Source: Nonomuraea muscovyensis (GTDB lineage Bacteria > Actinomycetota > Actinomycetes > Streptosporangiales > Streptosporangiaceae). Taken from it: a stretch of DNA of 64,000 nt. The notes below the pieces were generated by a model that had not been told where the DNA came from, did no database searches, and worked only from the letters and a program-made list of their open reading frames with translations. Made by a program: the position numbers and the translations under genes. Location: NCBI RefSeq assembly GCF_014207745.1, contig NZ_JACHJB010000001.1:1054001-1118000 (forward strand), given 5' to 3'. Below, piece after piece: positions 18,240-28,580 of the stretch (its first letter is position 1; every line of letters starts with the position of its first letter).

Positions 18240-19559
18240 TCAGTCCTGCTCTGCGGCGGCCGGCACCACGTCGTTGGACGGAGCGGCGACCCTGCGGACC
18301 ACCACCGTGCTGATGCGGTTGCGCCGCCCGGCCAGGCTCTCGGCGGTGAGCCGGAGACCGGCGACCTCCGCCTGCGAGCCGGCGATCGGCACCCGGCCGA
18401 GGGCGTGCGCGAGCAGGCCGCCGACCGTCTCGACGTCGTCCACCTCGATCTCGGTGTCGAACAGCTCGCCCAGCTCGTCGACCGGCATCCGGGCCGTCAC
18501 CCGCAGCCCGCCGTCGGGCACGGGCTCAACACGTGGGGCCTCCTGGTCGTACTCGTCGGTGATCTCACCGACGATCTCCTCCAGCACGTCCTCGATGGTG
18601 ACCAGCCCGGCCGTGCCGCCGTACTCGTCGATGACGATGGCCAGGTGGGTCTGCCGCGCCTGCATCTCGCGCAGCAACTGGTCGATGGGCTTGCTCTCGG
18701 GCACGTACGTGGCCGGGCGCATGATCGAGTCGATCCGCTCGCCGCCGCCGTCCTGCCCGGCCTCGTGGACCCGGCGGATGATGTCCTTGAGGTAGGCGAT
18801 GCCGACGACGTCGTCCTCGTTCTCGCCCACGACGGGAATGCGCGAGAAGCCGCTGCGCAGCGCCAGCGACAGCGCCTGGCTGAGCGTCTTGCCGCGCTCG
18901 ATGAAGACCATGTCGGTGCGCGGCACCATCACCTCGCGCACGAGCGTGTCGCCCAGCTCGAACACCGAGTGGATCATCTCGCGCTCGTCCGGCTCGATCA
19001 CCCGGCGCTCCTCGGCCAGGTCGACCAGGTCGCGCAGCTCGGCCTCGGAGGTGAACGGGCCCTCGCGGAAGCCCTTGCCGGGGGTGAGCGCGTTGCCGAG
19101 CAGGATGAGCAGCTTGGGCAGCGGGCCGAAGATCCGGGTCAGCCCGTAGACGATCGGCGCGCTCGCCAGCGCGATGGGCTCGGCGTGCTGGCGGCCGAGC
19201 GTCCGCGGCGAGACGCCGACGATCACGTAGCTGACCAGGATCATGATGACGGCGGCCGTCACGTACGCCCAGCCCTGGTCGCCCAGGTGGTCGATGGACA
19301 GCAGCGTCACGATGACCGTCGCGACCAGCTCGCAGCTCAGCCGGAGCAGGAGCAGGAGGTTGAGATAGCGCGGCGCGTCGGTGACGATGGCCTGCAGGCG
19401 CGCGGCCCCGCGCCTGCCCTCGCGGACGAACTCCTCCGCGCGCACCCGGGAGATCCGCGTCAGCGCCGTCTCCGCACTGGCGATCAGGCCACCGATCACC
19501 ACGAGGGTGACGGCCAGGGGCAACCAGGCGTCCACCGCTAGCCGCGCACCTCCTGCCAC
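18240..19559 (-). CDS. CNNM/CorC-type transporter-associated membrane protein with CBS pair
   Basis: A 439-residue hemolysin C/CNNM family protein. The N-terminal DUF21 membrane domain has 3-4 helices ([18 protein letters not shown], and then [20 protein letters not shown]). Two CBS domains follow ([34 protein letters not shown]), then the CorC_HlyC domain ([20 protein letters not shown]). It probably handles magnesium or cobalt efflux. The start may be GTG 19559, overlapping the ybeY stop, or GTG 19535; the earlier one is given. The neighbours ybeY and phoH are the usual partners. Confidence 0.92.
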   Translation of the reverse strand: MAGGARLAVDAWLPLAVTLVVIGGLIASAETALTRISRVRAEEFVREGRRGAARLQAIVTDAPRYLNLLLLLRLSCELVATVIVTLLSIDHLGDQGWAYVTAAVIMILVSYVIVGVSPRTLGRQHAEPIALASAPIVYGLTRIFGPLPKLLILLGNALTPGKGFREGPFTSEAELRDLVDLAEERRVIEPDEREMIHSVFELGDTLVREVMVPRTDMVFIERGKTLSQALSLALRSGFSRIPVVGENEDDVVGIAYLKDIIRRVHEAGQDGGGERIDSIMRPATYVPESKPIDQLLREMQARQTHLAIVIDEYGGTAGLVTIEDVLEEIVGEITDEYDQEAPRVEPVPDGGLRVTARMPVDELGELFDTEIEVDDVETVGGLLAHALGRVPIAGSQAEVAGLRLTAESLAGRRNRISTVVVRRVAAPSNDVVPAAAEQD

Positions 19560-20008
19560 GACTCCAGGAGCCGGGCCTGTAGGCCGAACATCTCCTTGTG
19601 CTCCTCCGGCTCGGCGTGGTCATAGCCGAGAAGATGGAGGATGCCGTGCGTGCACAGCAGCTCCAGCTCGTCACGCGTGCTGTGCCCGGCATCGGCCGCC
19701 TGCCTGGCGGCCACCTGCGGGCAGAGCACCACGTCGCCGAGCAGGGCCGGGTCGGCGGGGGCGTCGCCGTCGCCACGCGCGCCGCCGCCGGGCCGCAGCT
19801 CGTCCATGGGGAAGGCGAGCACGTCGGTGGGGCCGGGCTCGCCCATCCACTTCTCGTGCAGCTCGGCCATGGCGTTCTCGTCGATGACCATGATCGACAT
19901 CTCGGCGAGCGGGTTGACGCCCATCTCGCCGAGGACGTGGGCGGCCAGGCGGACGATGCTCTCCTCGTCGACCTGGACGCCCGACTCGTTGTTGATCTCT
20001 ATGCTCAT
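19538..20008 (-). CDS. ybeY: endoribonuclease YbeY
   Basis: A 156-residue zinc endoribonuclease acting in 16S rRNA 3'-end maturation and ribosome quality control. The metal motif [16 protein letters not shown] (HxxxHxxxxxH) is complete, and [20 protein letters not shown] is typical. The ATG at 20008 overlaps the phoH stop by 4 nt, a tight pairing seen widely in bacteria. Confidence 0.97.
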   Translation of the reverse strand: MSIEINNESGVQVDEESIVRLAAHVLGEMGVNPLAEMSIMVIDENAMAELHEKWMGEPGPTDVLAFPMDELRPGGGARGDGDAPADPALLGDVVLCPQVAARQAADAGHSTRDELELLCTHGILHLLGYDHAEPEEHKEMFGLQARLLESWQEVRG

Positions 20009-21054
20009 CGCCGCTTGCTCCGCTGCTGGATCGGCTTGGCCGCGCCGCCCGACACCGCCGGGTCGCGCTGGGCGTCGTAGCGGCCGTAGGCGTCGACGAT
20101 ATCGCTGACCAGCTTGTGGCGGACCACGTCGGAGCTGGTCAGCCGGGAGAAGTGGATGTCGGGGATGCCGTCGAGGATCTCCTGGACGACGCGCAGGCCG
20201 CTGGTCGTGCCCGACGGCAGGTCGACCTGCGTGACGTCACCCGTCACCACGATCTTGGAGTTGAAGCCGAGCCGCGTCAGGAACATCTTCATCTGCTCGG
20301 CCGAGGAGTTCTGGGCCTCGTCGAGGATGATGAAGGCGTCATTGAGTGTCCGGCCCCGCATGTAGGCGAGCGGCGCGACCTCGATCGTGCCCGCGGCCAT
20401 CAGCTTGGGGATGGAGTCGGGGTCGACCATGTCGTGCAGCGCGTCGTACAGCGGGCGCAGGTAGGGGTCGATCTTCTCGTAGAGCGTGCCGGGCAGGAAG
20501 CCCAGCCGCTCGCCGGCCTCGACGGCGGGCCGGGTGAGAATGATCCGGTTGACTCGCTTCTCCTGCAGCGCGCGCACGGCCTTGGCCATCGCGAGGTAGG
20601 TCTTGCCGGTGCCGGCGGGACCGATGCCGAACACGATCGTGTGCTGGTCGATCGCGTCGACGTAGCGCTTCTGGTTGACCGTCTTGGGCCTGATCGTGCG
20701 ACCGCGGGAGGAGAGGATGTCGAGCGAGAGCACCTCGGCGGGGCGGTCGGAGGTCATGCGCAGCATGGCGATGCTGCGTTCGACCGCGTCGGGCGTGAGC
20801 TCGCCGCCGTTGTTGAGCACCTCCACCAGCTCCTCGAAGAGCCGCACCACGGCACCGCTCTCGTCGGGACTGCCGGTGACGGTGATCTCGTTGCCTCGTA
20901 CGTGGATGTCGGCCTTGAAGGCGCCCTCGATGACGCGCAGCAGCTCGTCACGGGAGCCCAGGAGGCTGACCATCGAGTATTCGTCCGGAATCAGCACCTT
21001 GGCTTGTGTGCGCGTCGGAGGTGCGGTCCGTCGGGATTCGTGTAGTTCGGACAT
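20005..21054 (-). CDS. phoH: PhoH-family ATPase
   Basis: A 349-residue PhoH-like P-loop ATPase. The Walker A is [11 protein letters not shown] and Walker B is [26 protein letters not shown] is characteristic. A KH-like N-terminal domain ([19 protein letters not shown]) precedes the ATPase. It is thought to act in RNA metabolism with YbeY. It lies downstream of the HIT gene after a 125-nt gap that holds no gene. Confidence 0.96.
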   Translation of the reverse strand: MSELHESRRTAPPTRTQAKVLIPDEYSMVSLLGSRDELLRVIEGAFKADIHVRGNEITVTGSPDESGAVVRLFEELVEVLNNGGELTPDAVERSIAMLRMTSDRPAEVLSLDILSSRGRTIRPKTVNQKRYVDAIDQHTIVFGIGPAGTGKTYLAMAKAVRALQEKRVNRIILTRPAVEAGERLGFLPGTLYEKIDPYLRPLYDALHDMVDPDSIPKLMAAGTIEVAPLAYMRGRTLNDAFIILDEAQNSSAEQMKMFLTRLGFNSKIVVTGDVTQVDLPSGTTSGLRVVQEILDGIPDIHFSRLTSSDVVRHKLVSDIVDAYGRYDAQRDPAVSGGAAKPIQQRSKRR

Positions 21055-21179
21055 GGGCAGGCCAGCGGCCTGATGCCTCCCGGTCTCTCTGGATGTGCTT
21101 CTCCGCCCATGGTAGCCGGGCGGGGGCCGCAGGCTCTCGCCAATATCGGCCCGCCCGCCGCCCGGGCCGGGAGCGCCTG

Positions 21180-21524
21180 TCAGCCGGGCGGCCAGCCCAG
21201 GTCACGCCCGCCCACGACGTGGGCGTGGACGTGGAAGACGGTCTGGCCCGCGGCGGGGCCGGTGTTGAAGACCACCCGGTAGCCGGCCTCGGCCACGCCC
21301 TCCTGGACGGCCACGGCGTGGGCGGCCTTGAGCACGTCGTCGGCGAGCCCGTCGTCGGCCCCGGCCAGCGCCGCCGCGTCGGCGTGGTGCTCCTTCGGTA
21401 TGACCAGCACGTGGGTGGGGGCCTGCGGGTTGACGTCGCGGAACGCCAGGGCCCGGTCGGTCTCGAGGACGATCGCGGCCGGGATCTCCTTGGCCGCGAT
21501 CTTGCAGAAGAGGCAGTCGCTCAC
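21180..21524 (-). CDS. HIT-family nucleotide hydrolase
   Basis: A 114-residue histidine-triad (Hint-type) protein, which hydrolyses purine nucleoside phosphoramidates. The C-x-x-C start MSDCLFCKIAAKEIPA and the triad HVHAHVVGGRDLGW are complete. It occupies its usual place upstream of phoH. In this window an ECF sigma operon on the other strand separates it from rsmE. Confidence 0.95.
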   Translation of the reverse strand: MSDCLFCKIAAKEIPAAIVLETDRALAFRDVNPQAPTHVLVIPKEHHADAAALAGADDGLADDVLKAAHAVAVQEGVAEAGYRVVFNTGPAAGQTVFHVHAHVVGGRDLGWPPG

Positions 21525-21717
21525 GGGGGCAGCCTATCGAGACCGCGGCCTCGGGGCCGGGCCGATGGTACGCTGCGACTCTCAGCACCCTGTTGCGAAT
21601 CGGTGATCGGCTGTGTCGTGCGCGGGAAGATCCTCGCGGTTAGGGTGAGGTGCGACACTTCAGCACTAAAGACGATTCAGGGCCGGGTAGGCCGCCTGGC
21701 GAGGACACGACTGGGTA

Positions 21718-22323
21718 ATGCCCCCTAAGGAACCGCAAGAGCGTAAACCATCTGGGAAGGCCGCGCGTCCTCAAGAGGTGACCACCGAAACCCTCCTGGC
21801 CGACCGGTCGTTAGGGTCCGCGCCGGTCGGGTGGGACGCCGACATGGCCGTGACCGCGCTCTACAGCGCGCACTTCCGGTCGCTGGTGCGTCTCGCCGTG
21901 CTGCTGGTCCGCGACATGGCCACCGCCGAGGAGGTCGTGCAGGACGCGTTCGTCGCCATCCACGGTGCCTGGCGTAGACTGCGCGACCCCGACAAGGCCC
22001 TCGCCTACCTGCGCCAGTCCGTCGTCAACAGGTCCCGTTCGGTGCTGCGTCACCGTGCGGTCGTCGAGAAGTATGCTCCCAAGGGTCTGCCCGACGCCCC
22101 GAGCGCCGAGAACGGCGCGATCGGGGAGCTGGAACGCTCCGCCGTGATCGAGGCGTTGCGGGCCCTGCCGACGCGTCAGAGAGAGGCACTCGTCCTTCGT
22201 TACTACGGTGATCTGTCCGAGGCTGAGATCGCCCACGCCATGGGCATCAGCAAGGGAGCGGTCAAGAGCCACACCGCACGTGGCATGGCCGCCTTGCGAT
22301 CCGTCCTGGAGAAAATGTCATGA
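21718..22323 (+). CDS. ECF sigma factor, SigE-like
   Basis: A 201-residue extracytoplasmic-function sigma factor. Region 2 is YSAHFRSLVRLAVLLVRDMA, followed by AEEVVQDAFVAIHGAWRRL. Region 4 carries the helix-turn-helix LSEAEIAHAMGISKGAVKSH. It belongs to the SigE-like group common in actinobacteria. The N-terminal ~30 residues are disordered. The start ATG 21718 lacks an obvious Shine-Dalgarno and may be leaderless or wrong by a few codons. It overlaps the next gene by 4 nt. Confidence 0.92.
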   Translation: MPPKEPQERKPSGKAARPQEVTTETLLADRSLGSAPVGWDADMAVTALYSAHFRSLVRLAVLLVRDMATAEEVVQDAFVAIHGAWRRLRDPDKALAYLRQSVVNRSRSVLRHRAVVEKYAPKGLPDAPSAENGAIGELERSAVIEALRALPTRQREALVLRYYGDLSEAEIAHAMGISKGAVKSHTARGMAALRSVLEKMS

Positions 22324-22970
22324 CCCAGCCCCCCGACGAGTACGGCGACGTACTACGCGGTGTGCTGCGTGCGGAGGCGGACACGGTCGTGCCCTCGCCG
22401 GAAGGACTGGAGATCATCCGCGCCCGCATCGAGCGGCGCGGCATGCGCAACCTGTTCTGGTGGCGGGCCGGCGCCGCCGCCGCCAGCGCCGTCCTGGTCG
22501 CCGGCACGATCGTGATGGTCGTCCCCGAGCTGCGCCACCAGGTCCTGCGGGACACCGTGCAGGACATCAAGAGCACCTCCACTCCCCCCGCGGCCGACTC
22601 GACCAACCGGGCCGTCTCGCCGGATCCGCCCATCCGCAGCCAGCCGACCGAGGTGGTGGTCGTCCCCGACCCGTCGACCCGGCCGCCGAGGCAGCAGCCG
22701 TCGGAGACGGCGAAGTCCACCAGCAAGCCGACGCCGAGCTCCACCCCGTGCCCGACGGCCGCCAAGCAGCAGGACGCGCAGCGCGACGACTGCCCCACGG
22801 GCACGCCGACCCCCACGCCGACTCCGACGCCGACCGTGACCCCGACGCCCACCCAGCCGGACCCGGTGCCGACGTGCCCGGCCGACGAGTGCCCACCGCC
22901 CGATCCCGAGCCCATCCCGACCGCGGTGCCCAGCCCGCTGCTCAACGGCACCCCGTACTCGATCCCGTGA
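22320..22970 (+). CDS. single-pass membrane protein, candidate anti-sigma factor
   Basis: A 216-residue product translationally coupled to the sigma gene. The N-terminal ~45 residues are cytosolic, followed by one membrane helix (AAAASAVLVAGTIVMVV). A long extracytoplasmic tail has Thr-Pro repeats (TPTPTPTPTVTPTPTQ) and a C-PADEC motif. The topology and position fit an anti-sigma regulator, but the zinc HxxxCxxC motif of typical ZAS domains is absent, so this role is inferred only from context. Confidence 0.65.
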   Translation: MTQPPDEYGDVLRGVLRAEADTVVPSPEGLEIIRARIERRGMRNLFWWRAGAAAASAVLVAGTIVMVVPELRHQVLRDTVQDIKSTSTPPAADSTNRAVSPDPPIRSQPTEVVVVPDPSTRPPRQQPSETAKSTSKPTPSSTPCPTAAKQQDAQRDDCPTGTPTPTPTPTPTVTPTPTQPDPVPTCPADECPPPDPEPIPTAVPSPLLNGTPYSIP

Positions 22971-23014
22971 GCCCGCACCGCCCGTAGCGGGAGCGCTTGC
23001 CTGTTCGAGCGGCC

Positions 23015-23740
23015 CTACCAGCGGCCGGTGCGCGCCAGCAGGACGGCCGCAGCCGCCACCCCGGCCGTGGACGTCCGCAGCACCGTGGGCCCGAGCAGCA
23101 CCGGCACCGCCTTCACCGCCCTGAACCGGCCCAGCTCCTCATCGCCGACCCCGCCCTCGGGTCCCACCACGACGACGATGTCGCCGCCCGCCGGCAGCTC
23201 CACGCCGGACAGCGGCTCAGCCGCCTCCTCGTGCAGCACCAGCCCCAGCGCCGCACCTGCGAGCAGTTGCTCGACCCGCGCCGTGGACGCGGGCTCGGTC
23301 ACTTCCGGCAGATGGAACCTGCGGGCCTGCTTGCCGGCCTCGCGCGCCGTGGAACGCCACCGGCCGAGCGCCTTGGCGGCCCGCTCGCCCTTCCACTGGG
23401 TGATGCTGCGCGAGGCGGCCCAGGGCACGATGACGTCGACGCCGGCCTCGGTCATCATCTCGACGGCCAGCTCGCCCCGGTCGCCCTTCGGCAGCCCCTG
23501 GACGACCACGAGCCGCGGCTGCGGCGCCGCCATCTCGTAGCGGCTCGTCACGTCGAGCCGGAGCGCGTCTTTGAGCACCTCGCGCACGACGCACTCGGCG
23601 ACCGCGCCGGCCCCGTCGGTCAGGTCCACCCGCTCGCCGGCGCGCAACCGGCGCACGGCGGCCGCGTGCCGCCCCTCCGCGCCGCCGAGCACCAGCTCGG
23701 GCCCGTCGAGCACGTCGGACAGGAAGACGGGGACGGTCAC
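23015..23740 (-). CDS. rsmE: 16S rRNA (uracil-1498-N3)-methyltransferase
   Basis: A 241-residue SPOUT methyltransferase. The knotted SAM site is seen in DIVVVVGPEGGVGDEELGRF and LLGPTVLRTSTAGVAAAAVL. The N-terminal PUA-like domain spans HAAAVRRLRAGERVDLTDGA. It methylates U1498 of 16S rRNA. The gene follows dnaJ by 10 nt and converges with the sigma operon. Confidence 0.96.
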   Translation of the reverse strand: MTVPVFLSDVLDGPELVLGGAEGRHAAAVRRLRAGERVDLTDGAGAVAECVVREVLKDALRLDVTSRYEMAAPQPRLVVVQGLPKGDRGELAVEMMTEAGVDVIVPWAASRSITQWKGERAAKALGRWRSTAREAGKQARRFHLPEVTEPASTARVEQLLAGAALGLVLHEEAAEPLSGVELPAGGDIVVVVGPEGGVGDEELGRFRAVKAVPVLLGPTVLRTSTAGVAAAAVLLARTGRW

Positions 23741-23750
23741 GGCCGGCGGC

Positions 23751-24890
23751 TCATCGGCCGTTGAACGCGTCGCGCAGCCGCGAGAAGAATCCCTGCTGCC
23801 CCGGCGCGAACTTGCCCGGCGGCCGCTCCTCGCCCCGCTGCCTGGCCAGCTCGCGCAGCAGCTCCTCCTGCGCCGGGTCGAGGCGCATCGGGGTCTCCAC
23901 GTTGACGTGGATGAGCAGGTCGCCGCGGCCGGTCTCGTTGAGCCGCTGCACGCCCCTGCCGTACATCGTGATGACCTGCCCCGCCTGGGTGCCCGGCCGG
24001 ACGTCGATCTCCTCCGCCCCGTCGAGGGTCTCCACGGTCAGCACCGTGCCGAGGGCCGCGGCCGTCATCGGGATCTGCACCGTGCAGTGCAGGTCGTCGC
24101 CGCGCCGCTCGAAGATCTCGTGAGGGCGTTCGACGATCTCGAGGAACAGGTCTCCGGGCGGGCCGCCGCCGGGGCCGACCTCGCCCTCGCCGGCGAGCTG
24201 GATGTGGGTGCCGTCCTCGACGCCCGCCGGGATGCGGACCTTGATCGTACGGCGGGTGCGCACGCGGCCGTCACCCGAGCACTCCTGGCACGGGTGGCGG
24301 ATGATCGAGCCGAAGCCACCGCACTGGGGGCACGGCCGCGAGGTCATCACCTGGCCCAGGAACGACCGCGTCACCTGGGAGATCTCGCCACGCCCGCTGC
24401 ACATGTCGCAGGTGTCGGGGTGGGTGCCCGGCGCGGCCCCGGCGCCCTGACACACCTCGCACAGCACGGCCGTGTCGACGACCAGCTCACGGGTGGTGCC
24501 GAACGCGGTCTCGCGCAGGTCGAGCTCGACGCGGATCGTGGCGTTGCGCCCCCGGCGCGCCCGCGAGCGCGGCCCGCGCGCGCCGCCCGCCGAGCCGAAG
24601 AAGGCGTCCATGATGTCGCTGAACGGGAACCCGGCGCCGAAGCCGCCCGCCCCGGCACCGGCGCCCGCACCGCCGAACGGGTCGGCGCCCAGGTCGTACA
24701 TCTGGCGCTTGTTGGGATCGGACAGGACCTCGTAGGCCTGCGTGATCTCCTTGAACCGTTCCTGGGTCTCAGGATCCGGGTTCACGTCGGGGTGCAGCTC
24801 CCGGGCCAGTCTCCGGTACGCCTTCTTGATCTCGTCCTGACTGGCGTCACGGCGCACCCCGAGGGTGGCGTAGTAGTCGCTGTTTGCCAC
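23751..24890 (-). CDS. dnaJ: chaperone DnaJ
   Basis: A 379-residue type I Hsp40. The J domain carries the HPD motif ([17 protein letters not shown]). A Gly/Phe-rich linker ([19 protein letters not shown]) follows, then four zinc CxxCxGxG-like repeats ([32 protein letters not shown]) and the substrate-binding C-terminus. It stimulates DnaK. Lying 11 nt behind hrcA, it is the HrcA-linked dnaJ paralogue of actinobacteria. Confidence 0.97.
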   Translation of the reverse strand: MANSDYYATLGVRRDASQDEIKKAYRRLARELHPDVNPDPETQERFKEITQAYEVLSDPNKRQMYDLGADPFGGAGAGAGAGGFGAGFPFSDIMDAFFGSAGGARGPRSRARRGRNATIRVELDLRETAFGTTRELVVDTAVLCEVCQGAGAAPGTHPDTCDMCSGRGEISQVTRSFLGQVMTSRPCPQCGGFGSIIRHPCQECSGDGRVRTRRTIKVRIPAGVEDGTHIQLAGEGEVGPGGGPPGDLFLEIVERPHEIFERRGDDLHCTVQIPMTAAALGTVLTVETLDGAEEIDVRPGTQAGQVITMYGRGVQRLNETGRGDLLIHVNVETPMRLDPAQEELLRELARQRGEERPPGKFAPGQQGFFSRLRDAFNGR

Positions 24891-24901
24891 TTATCGACCT
24901 C

Positions 24902-25915
24902 TTATGATGCAGCCAGGATCTGGCTGACGTAGCGTGCCACCGCGCGCACGGCGCCCATCGTCACGGGGTAGTCCATCCTCGTGGGACCCAGCACGCCGAG
25001 CCGGGCCAGTTGGTTGTCGCCAGAACCGTATCCGGTGGCGACGACGGATGTGCCGCGAAGGTAGGGGTTTTCGGAGCCGATGCGCACGGTGAGCGCGGAC
25101 GGGGTGTCTGTGGAAGTCTCGCCGAGCAGCCGCATGAGCACGACCTGCTCCTCCAGCGCCTCGAGCACGTCACGCAGGCCCGTGGCGAAGTCGGCGCCCG
25201 CGAGGTTGGCGGCCCCGGCGAAGACGAGCTTCTCGTCGTGCCGTTCGACGAGCGTCTCGAGCAGCACCGACAGGATCGTCGCCACCGCGGGACGGTCCTC
25301 GACCGGCAGCCGCTCGGGCAGGTCGGCGACCCGGTCGGGCACGGTGCTGAGACCGCAGCCGTCGAGACACGCGTTGAGCACGGCGCGCAGGTGGGCGATG
25401 CGCTGGTCCTCCACGACCTCGGGCAGCTCGATCACCCGCTGCTCGACGCGGCCGGTGTTGGTGATCAGCACGAGCATGACGCGCCGCTCGCTGAGCGGCA
25501 CCAGCTCGACGTGCCGGACCGTCGAACGGGTCAACGTCGGGTACTGCACGACGGCGACCTGCCTGGTGAGCTGCGCGAGCAGGCGTACGGTGCGCATGAC
25601 CACGTCGTCGAGGTCGACCGCGCCCGCGAGGAACGTCTCGATCGCCCGCCGTTCCGCCGAGGAGAGCGGCTTGACCTGCGACAACCTGTCGACGAACAGG
25701 CGGTAGCCCTTGTCCGTCGGCACGCGGCCGGCGCTGGTGTGCGGCTGGGTGATGTAGCCCTCCTCCTCCAGCGCGGCCATGTCGTTGCGCACGGTGGCCG
25801 GGGAGACCTTCAGGTTGTGGCGCTCGGCCAGCGCCTTGGAGCCCACCGGTTCGTTGGTGGACACGTAGTCTTCGACAATGGCGCGGAGCACCGCCAGTTT
25901 ACGATCGTCGAGCAC
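24902..25915 (-). CDS. hrcA: heat-inducible repressor HrcA
   Basis: A 337-residue repressor of class I heat-shock genes; it binds CIRCE. The N-terminal winged helix contains [20 protein letters not shown] with [18 protein letters not shown]; a GAF-like core and dimerisation region follow. GTG 25915 is chosen over GTG 25921 because GGAGG lies at 7-nt spacing and HrcA proteins begin [24 protein letters not shown] element lies 32 nt upstream, so the gene is autoregulated. Confidence 0.96.
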   Translation of the reverse strand: MLDDRKLAVLRAIVEDYVSTNEPVGSKALAERHNLKVSPATVRNDMAALEEEGYITQPHTSAGRVPTDKGYRLFVDRLSQVKPLSSAERRAIETFLAGAVDLDDVVMRTVRLLAQLTRQVAVVQYPTLTRSTVRHVELVPLSERRVMLVLITNTGRVEQRVIELPEVVEDQRIAHLRAVLNACLDGCGLSTVPDRVADLPERLPVEDRPAVATILSVLLETLVERHDEKLVFAGAANLAGADFATGLRDVLEALEEQVVLMRLLGETSTDTPSALTVRIGSENPYLRGTSVVATGYGSGDNQLARLGVLGPTRMDYPVTMGAVRAVARYVSQILAAS

Positions 25916-25946
25916 GTGCACACCTCCTGCCTCTGCTGGGAACCGC

Positions 25947-25973
25947 CTAGCACTCGGTGTTCCCGAGTGCCAA
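25947..25973. promoter_or_regulatory. CIRCE operator
   Basis: CTAGCACTC, nine bases, then GAGTGCCAA. This matches the CIRCE consensus (TTAGCACTC-N9-GAGTGCTAA) with only the outermost positions differing. It stands directly upstream of hrcA-dnaJ and is the expected binding site of HrcA. Confidence 0.93.
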
Positions 25974-26061
25974 GTGTACGGCCGTTGCCTGGAAGGTGCG
26001 ATAACGACCGGCCACCGGGGTGCCTGGCGTGCCCGAACCCGCAGGCATCAGACTGATCGGC

Positions 26062-27756
26062 ATGACCGACGATTCCCCGTCCCAGCCGAACGGCCCGCAG
26101 CCCGGGTCCGGTCCGCGGCCCGGTCAGGCCTCCTCACCCTCCGGTGCCCCGTCCTCCGATCCGCAACCTCCGGCCGCCTCCTCACCTGCGCCGGCGCCCG
26201 CGGCGGAGCCGTCCGACGCCTCCGCCGACGCCCCGCCGGACCCGCCTCAGGGCGGCCCCTCCGACGCGCCCGCCGAAGCCGCTTCGGACCCGCGGGCGAG
26301 CACCCCTTCCGACGCCTCCTCCGACGCCCCTCCCGACACCCCGTCCGGGCCGCCCTCTGGCGCGCAGCCCAGCGCGCCGTCCGGGTCGACCTCCGGGCCG
26401 CAGCCGGGTGCGCCGTCCGGACCGCCCTCCGGGCCGCAGCCGGGTGCGCCGTCCGGACCGCCCTCCGGGCCGCAGCCGGGTACGCCGTCCGGACCGTCAT
26501 TCGCGTCGCCGTCCGGGCCGCCGCCGCCCGCTGCCGGGTACAGTCGCGCCCCGGGTTACGGGCCGCAGCCTCCGAGCGGGCCGCCGTCGCACGACTATCC
26601 GCCGCCCGGCGGCCCGTCCCACGGCCAGGCGGCGCCTCCCGGCGGTCACCCGTACGGACCCCAGCCGTCCAGCACCCCGGGCTACGGGCCACCCGGCGCC
26701 TTCGGCGGCTACGGCCAGCAGCCCCCCGGCACCCCCAGCTACGACCGGCAATCACCGAGCGCGCCCGGCTATGGACAACAACCGCCCAGCGCGCCCGGAT
26801 ACGGCTACCAGGCTCCCGGCGGCCCGCCCTACGGTCAGGCGCCGCCTCCCGGCGGGCCCGCGTACGGACAGGCGCCCGCATTCGGCGACCCCTCCTACGG
26901 GCAGGGGCAGACGCCCGGCGGGCCCGGCTTCGGCCAGGCTCCCCCGCCGGGCGAGTCCGCGTACGGGCAGGCACCCCCCTCGGGCGGCCCGGCGTTCGGG
27001 CAGGCCGCGCCTCCGGGCGGTCAGCCCTACGGACAGCCCGGCGCGTACGGCCCTGGACAGCCGGGCGCGTACGGCCCCGGACAGCCCGGACCGTACGGCC
27101 CCGACCAACCCGGACCGTACGGCCCTGGACAGCCGGGCGTGTACGGCCCCGACCAACCCGGCGTGTACGGCGGCGGGGGCCGGTTCGGCGCGCGGCCGGA
27201 TTCCCGGCCGGTCAAGCCGTCGCTGTGGTGGATCGCGGGTGGCTGGGCGGTCGCCGTGGTGTGCGCGGTGGCGGGCGTCGCCCTGTTCACGGGGGGCGTG
27301 TTCAGCACGGCGAGCGACATGGCGCCGTCGAAGACGTTCGCGGCGGGCGAGAGCGTCACCGTCGCCCTCGACCCGGACGACCGGCCCGCCCTCTACATCG
27401 CCAGCTCCACCCGGGTGCACTACACGTGCATGATCTCCGGCGGCCCCGGGCAGGCCAGGCTCGTCAACACGACCACGAACCAGACCGTCAACCAGGGCTC
27501 CATCCGCTGGCAGCTCATCCTGCTGGTCAACGCCCCCTCGGCCGGCGACTACCGGCTCACCTGCGCGACCCAGGAGCCGGGCGACGCGCGCTTCGGGGTT
27601 GGTCGTGACCTCGCCTCCTCGGCGGGCGGCCTGGCCGGCGGGGTGGCGGCGCTGCTGCTCATCCCGGGTGCGGGCGTCCTGATCGGGATCGTCGTCACCG
27701 CCGTGGTCCTCGTCCGGCGCAGCCGCGGCCGCAAGCGCCTCGCGATGGGCGGGTGA
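26062..27756 (+). CDS. Pro/Gly/Tyr-rich repeat membrane protein
   Basis: A 564-residue product. The first ~385 residues are low complexity: Pro-Ser-Ala tracts, a 15-residue unit SGPPSGPQPGAP repeated three times, then many PGYGQQPP and PYGPGQPG units. The C-terminal ~180 residues have a membrane helix (SLWWIAGGWAVAVVCAVAGV), an extracytoplasmic beta-like domain and a second helix (LLLIPGAGVLIGIVVTAVVL) before a basic end. Such proteins probably sit at the cell envelope. The function is unknown. The start is ATG 26062 (MTDDSPSQP). Confidence 0.75.
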   Translation: MTDDSPSQPNGPQPGSGPRPGQASSPSGAPSSDPQPPAASSPAPAPAAEPSDASADAPPDPPQGGPSDAPAEAASDPRASTPSDASSDAPPDTPSGPPSGAQPSAPSGSTSGPQPGAPSGPPSGPQPGAPSGPPSGPQPGTPSGPSFASPSGPPPPAAGYSRAPGYGPQPPSGPPSHDYPPPGGPSHGQAAPPGGHPYGPQPSSTPGYGPPGAFGGYGQQPPGTPSYDRQSPSAPGYGQQPPSAPGYGYQAPGGPPYGQAPPPGGPAYGQAPAFGDPSYGQGQTPGGPGFGQAPPPGESAYGQAPPSGGPAFGQAAPPGGQPYGQPGAYGPGQPGAYGPGQPGPYGPDQPGPYGPGQPGVYGPDQPGVYGGGGRFGARPDSRPVKPSLWWIAGGWAVAVVCAVAGVALFTGGVFSTASDMAPSKTFAAGESVTVALDPDDRPALYIASSTRVHYTCMISGGPGQARLVNTTTNQTVNQGSIRWQLILLVNAPSAGDYRLTCATQEPGDARFGVGRDLASSAGGLAGGVAALLLIPGAGVLIGIVVTAVVLVRRSRGRKRLAMGG

Positions 27757-27773
27757 TTTGCTACGGTCCCCGT

Positions 27774-28580
27774 GTGTACGAGGGTGATGTTCTCGCGGGC
27801 AACTGGCGGCGGCCGGGCAAGGGCACGATCCCCAAGGTGCCCGCCGAACCGGACCTCGTCGTGGAGGACGCCGAGAGCGGCTTCTGCGGCGCGGTGGTGG
27901 CCTGCGACAAGGAGGCCGTCACGCTGGAGGACCGGTTCGGCAGGCGCAGGCTGTTCCCGCTGGCGCCGGCCGCGTTCCTGCTGGAGGGCAAGGTCGTGAC
28001 GCTCGTACGGCCCGCGCCGGGCCCGCGCGCGCCGAGGCGGAGCGCGTCGGGTTCGCTCGCCGTGGAGGGGCTGCGGGCCAAGGTCGCCCGGGAGAGCCGC
28101 ATCTACGTGGAGGGCGTGCACGACGCCGCGCTGGTGGAGAAGATCTGGGGCCACGACCTGCGGGTCGAGGGCGTGGTGGTCGAGTACCTGGAGGGGGTCG
28201 ACGACCTGCCCGCGATCGTCGAGGAGTTCGGCCCCGGGCCGGGACGCAGGCTGGGCGTGCTGGTCGACCATCTCGTGCCCGGTTCCAAGGAGAGCCGCAT
28301 CGCCGCCCGGGTGACCTCGCCCGAGGTGCTGGTGGTGGGGCATCCGTTCGTGGACGTCTGGCAGGCGGTCAAGCCGTCCGTGCTGCGCATCCCGGCCTGG
28401 CCGGAGGTGCCGCGAGGGATACCGTGGAAGGAGGGTGTGATCGCGGCGCTGGGCTGGCGTCTGGAGCCGGCCGAGGCTTGGCGGCGCATCCTCGGCGCCG
28501 TCTCGACCTTCGCCGACCTGGAGCCCGAGCTGTTGGGCCGGGTCGAGGAACTGATCGACTTCGTTACGGAGGCACCATGA
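27774..28580 (+). CDS. DUF3097 family protein
   Basis: A 268-residue protein from GTG 27774. The pattern GDVLAGNWRRPGKGTIPKVP at the N-terminus, then ESRIYVEGVHDAALVEKIWG and LVDHLVPGSKESRIA, is typical of DUF3097. This is an actinobacterial family with a TOPRIM-like core (V-EG-HDA, DH-V). It may act on nucleic acids, but no function is established. It lies 17 nt after the repeat protein and overlaps the next gene by 4 nt (ATGA). Confidence 0.9.
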   Translation: MYEGDVLAGNWRRPGKGTIPKVPAEPDLVVEDAESGFCGAVVACDKEAVTLEDRFGRRRLFPLAPAAFLLEGKVVTLVRPAPGPRAPRRSASGSLAVEGLRAKVARESRIYVEGVHDAALVEKIWGHDLRVEGVVVEYLEGVDDLPAIVEEFGPGPGRRLGVLVDHLVPGSKESRIAARVTSPEVLVVGHPFVDVWQAVKPSVLRIPAWPEVPRGIPWKEGVIAALGWRLEPAEAWRRILGAVSTFADLEPELLGRVEELIDFVTEAP

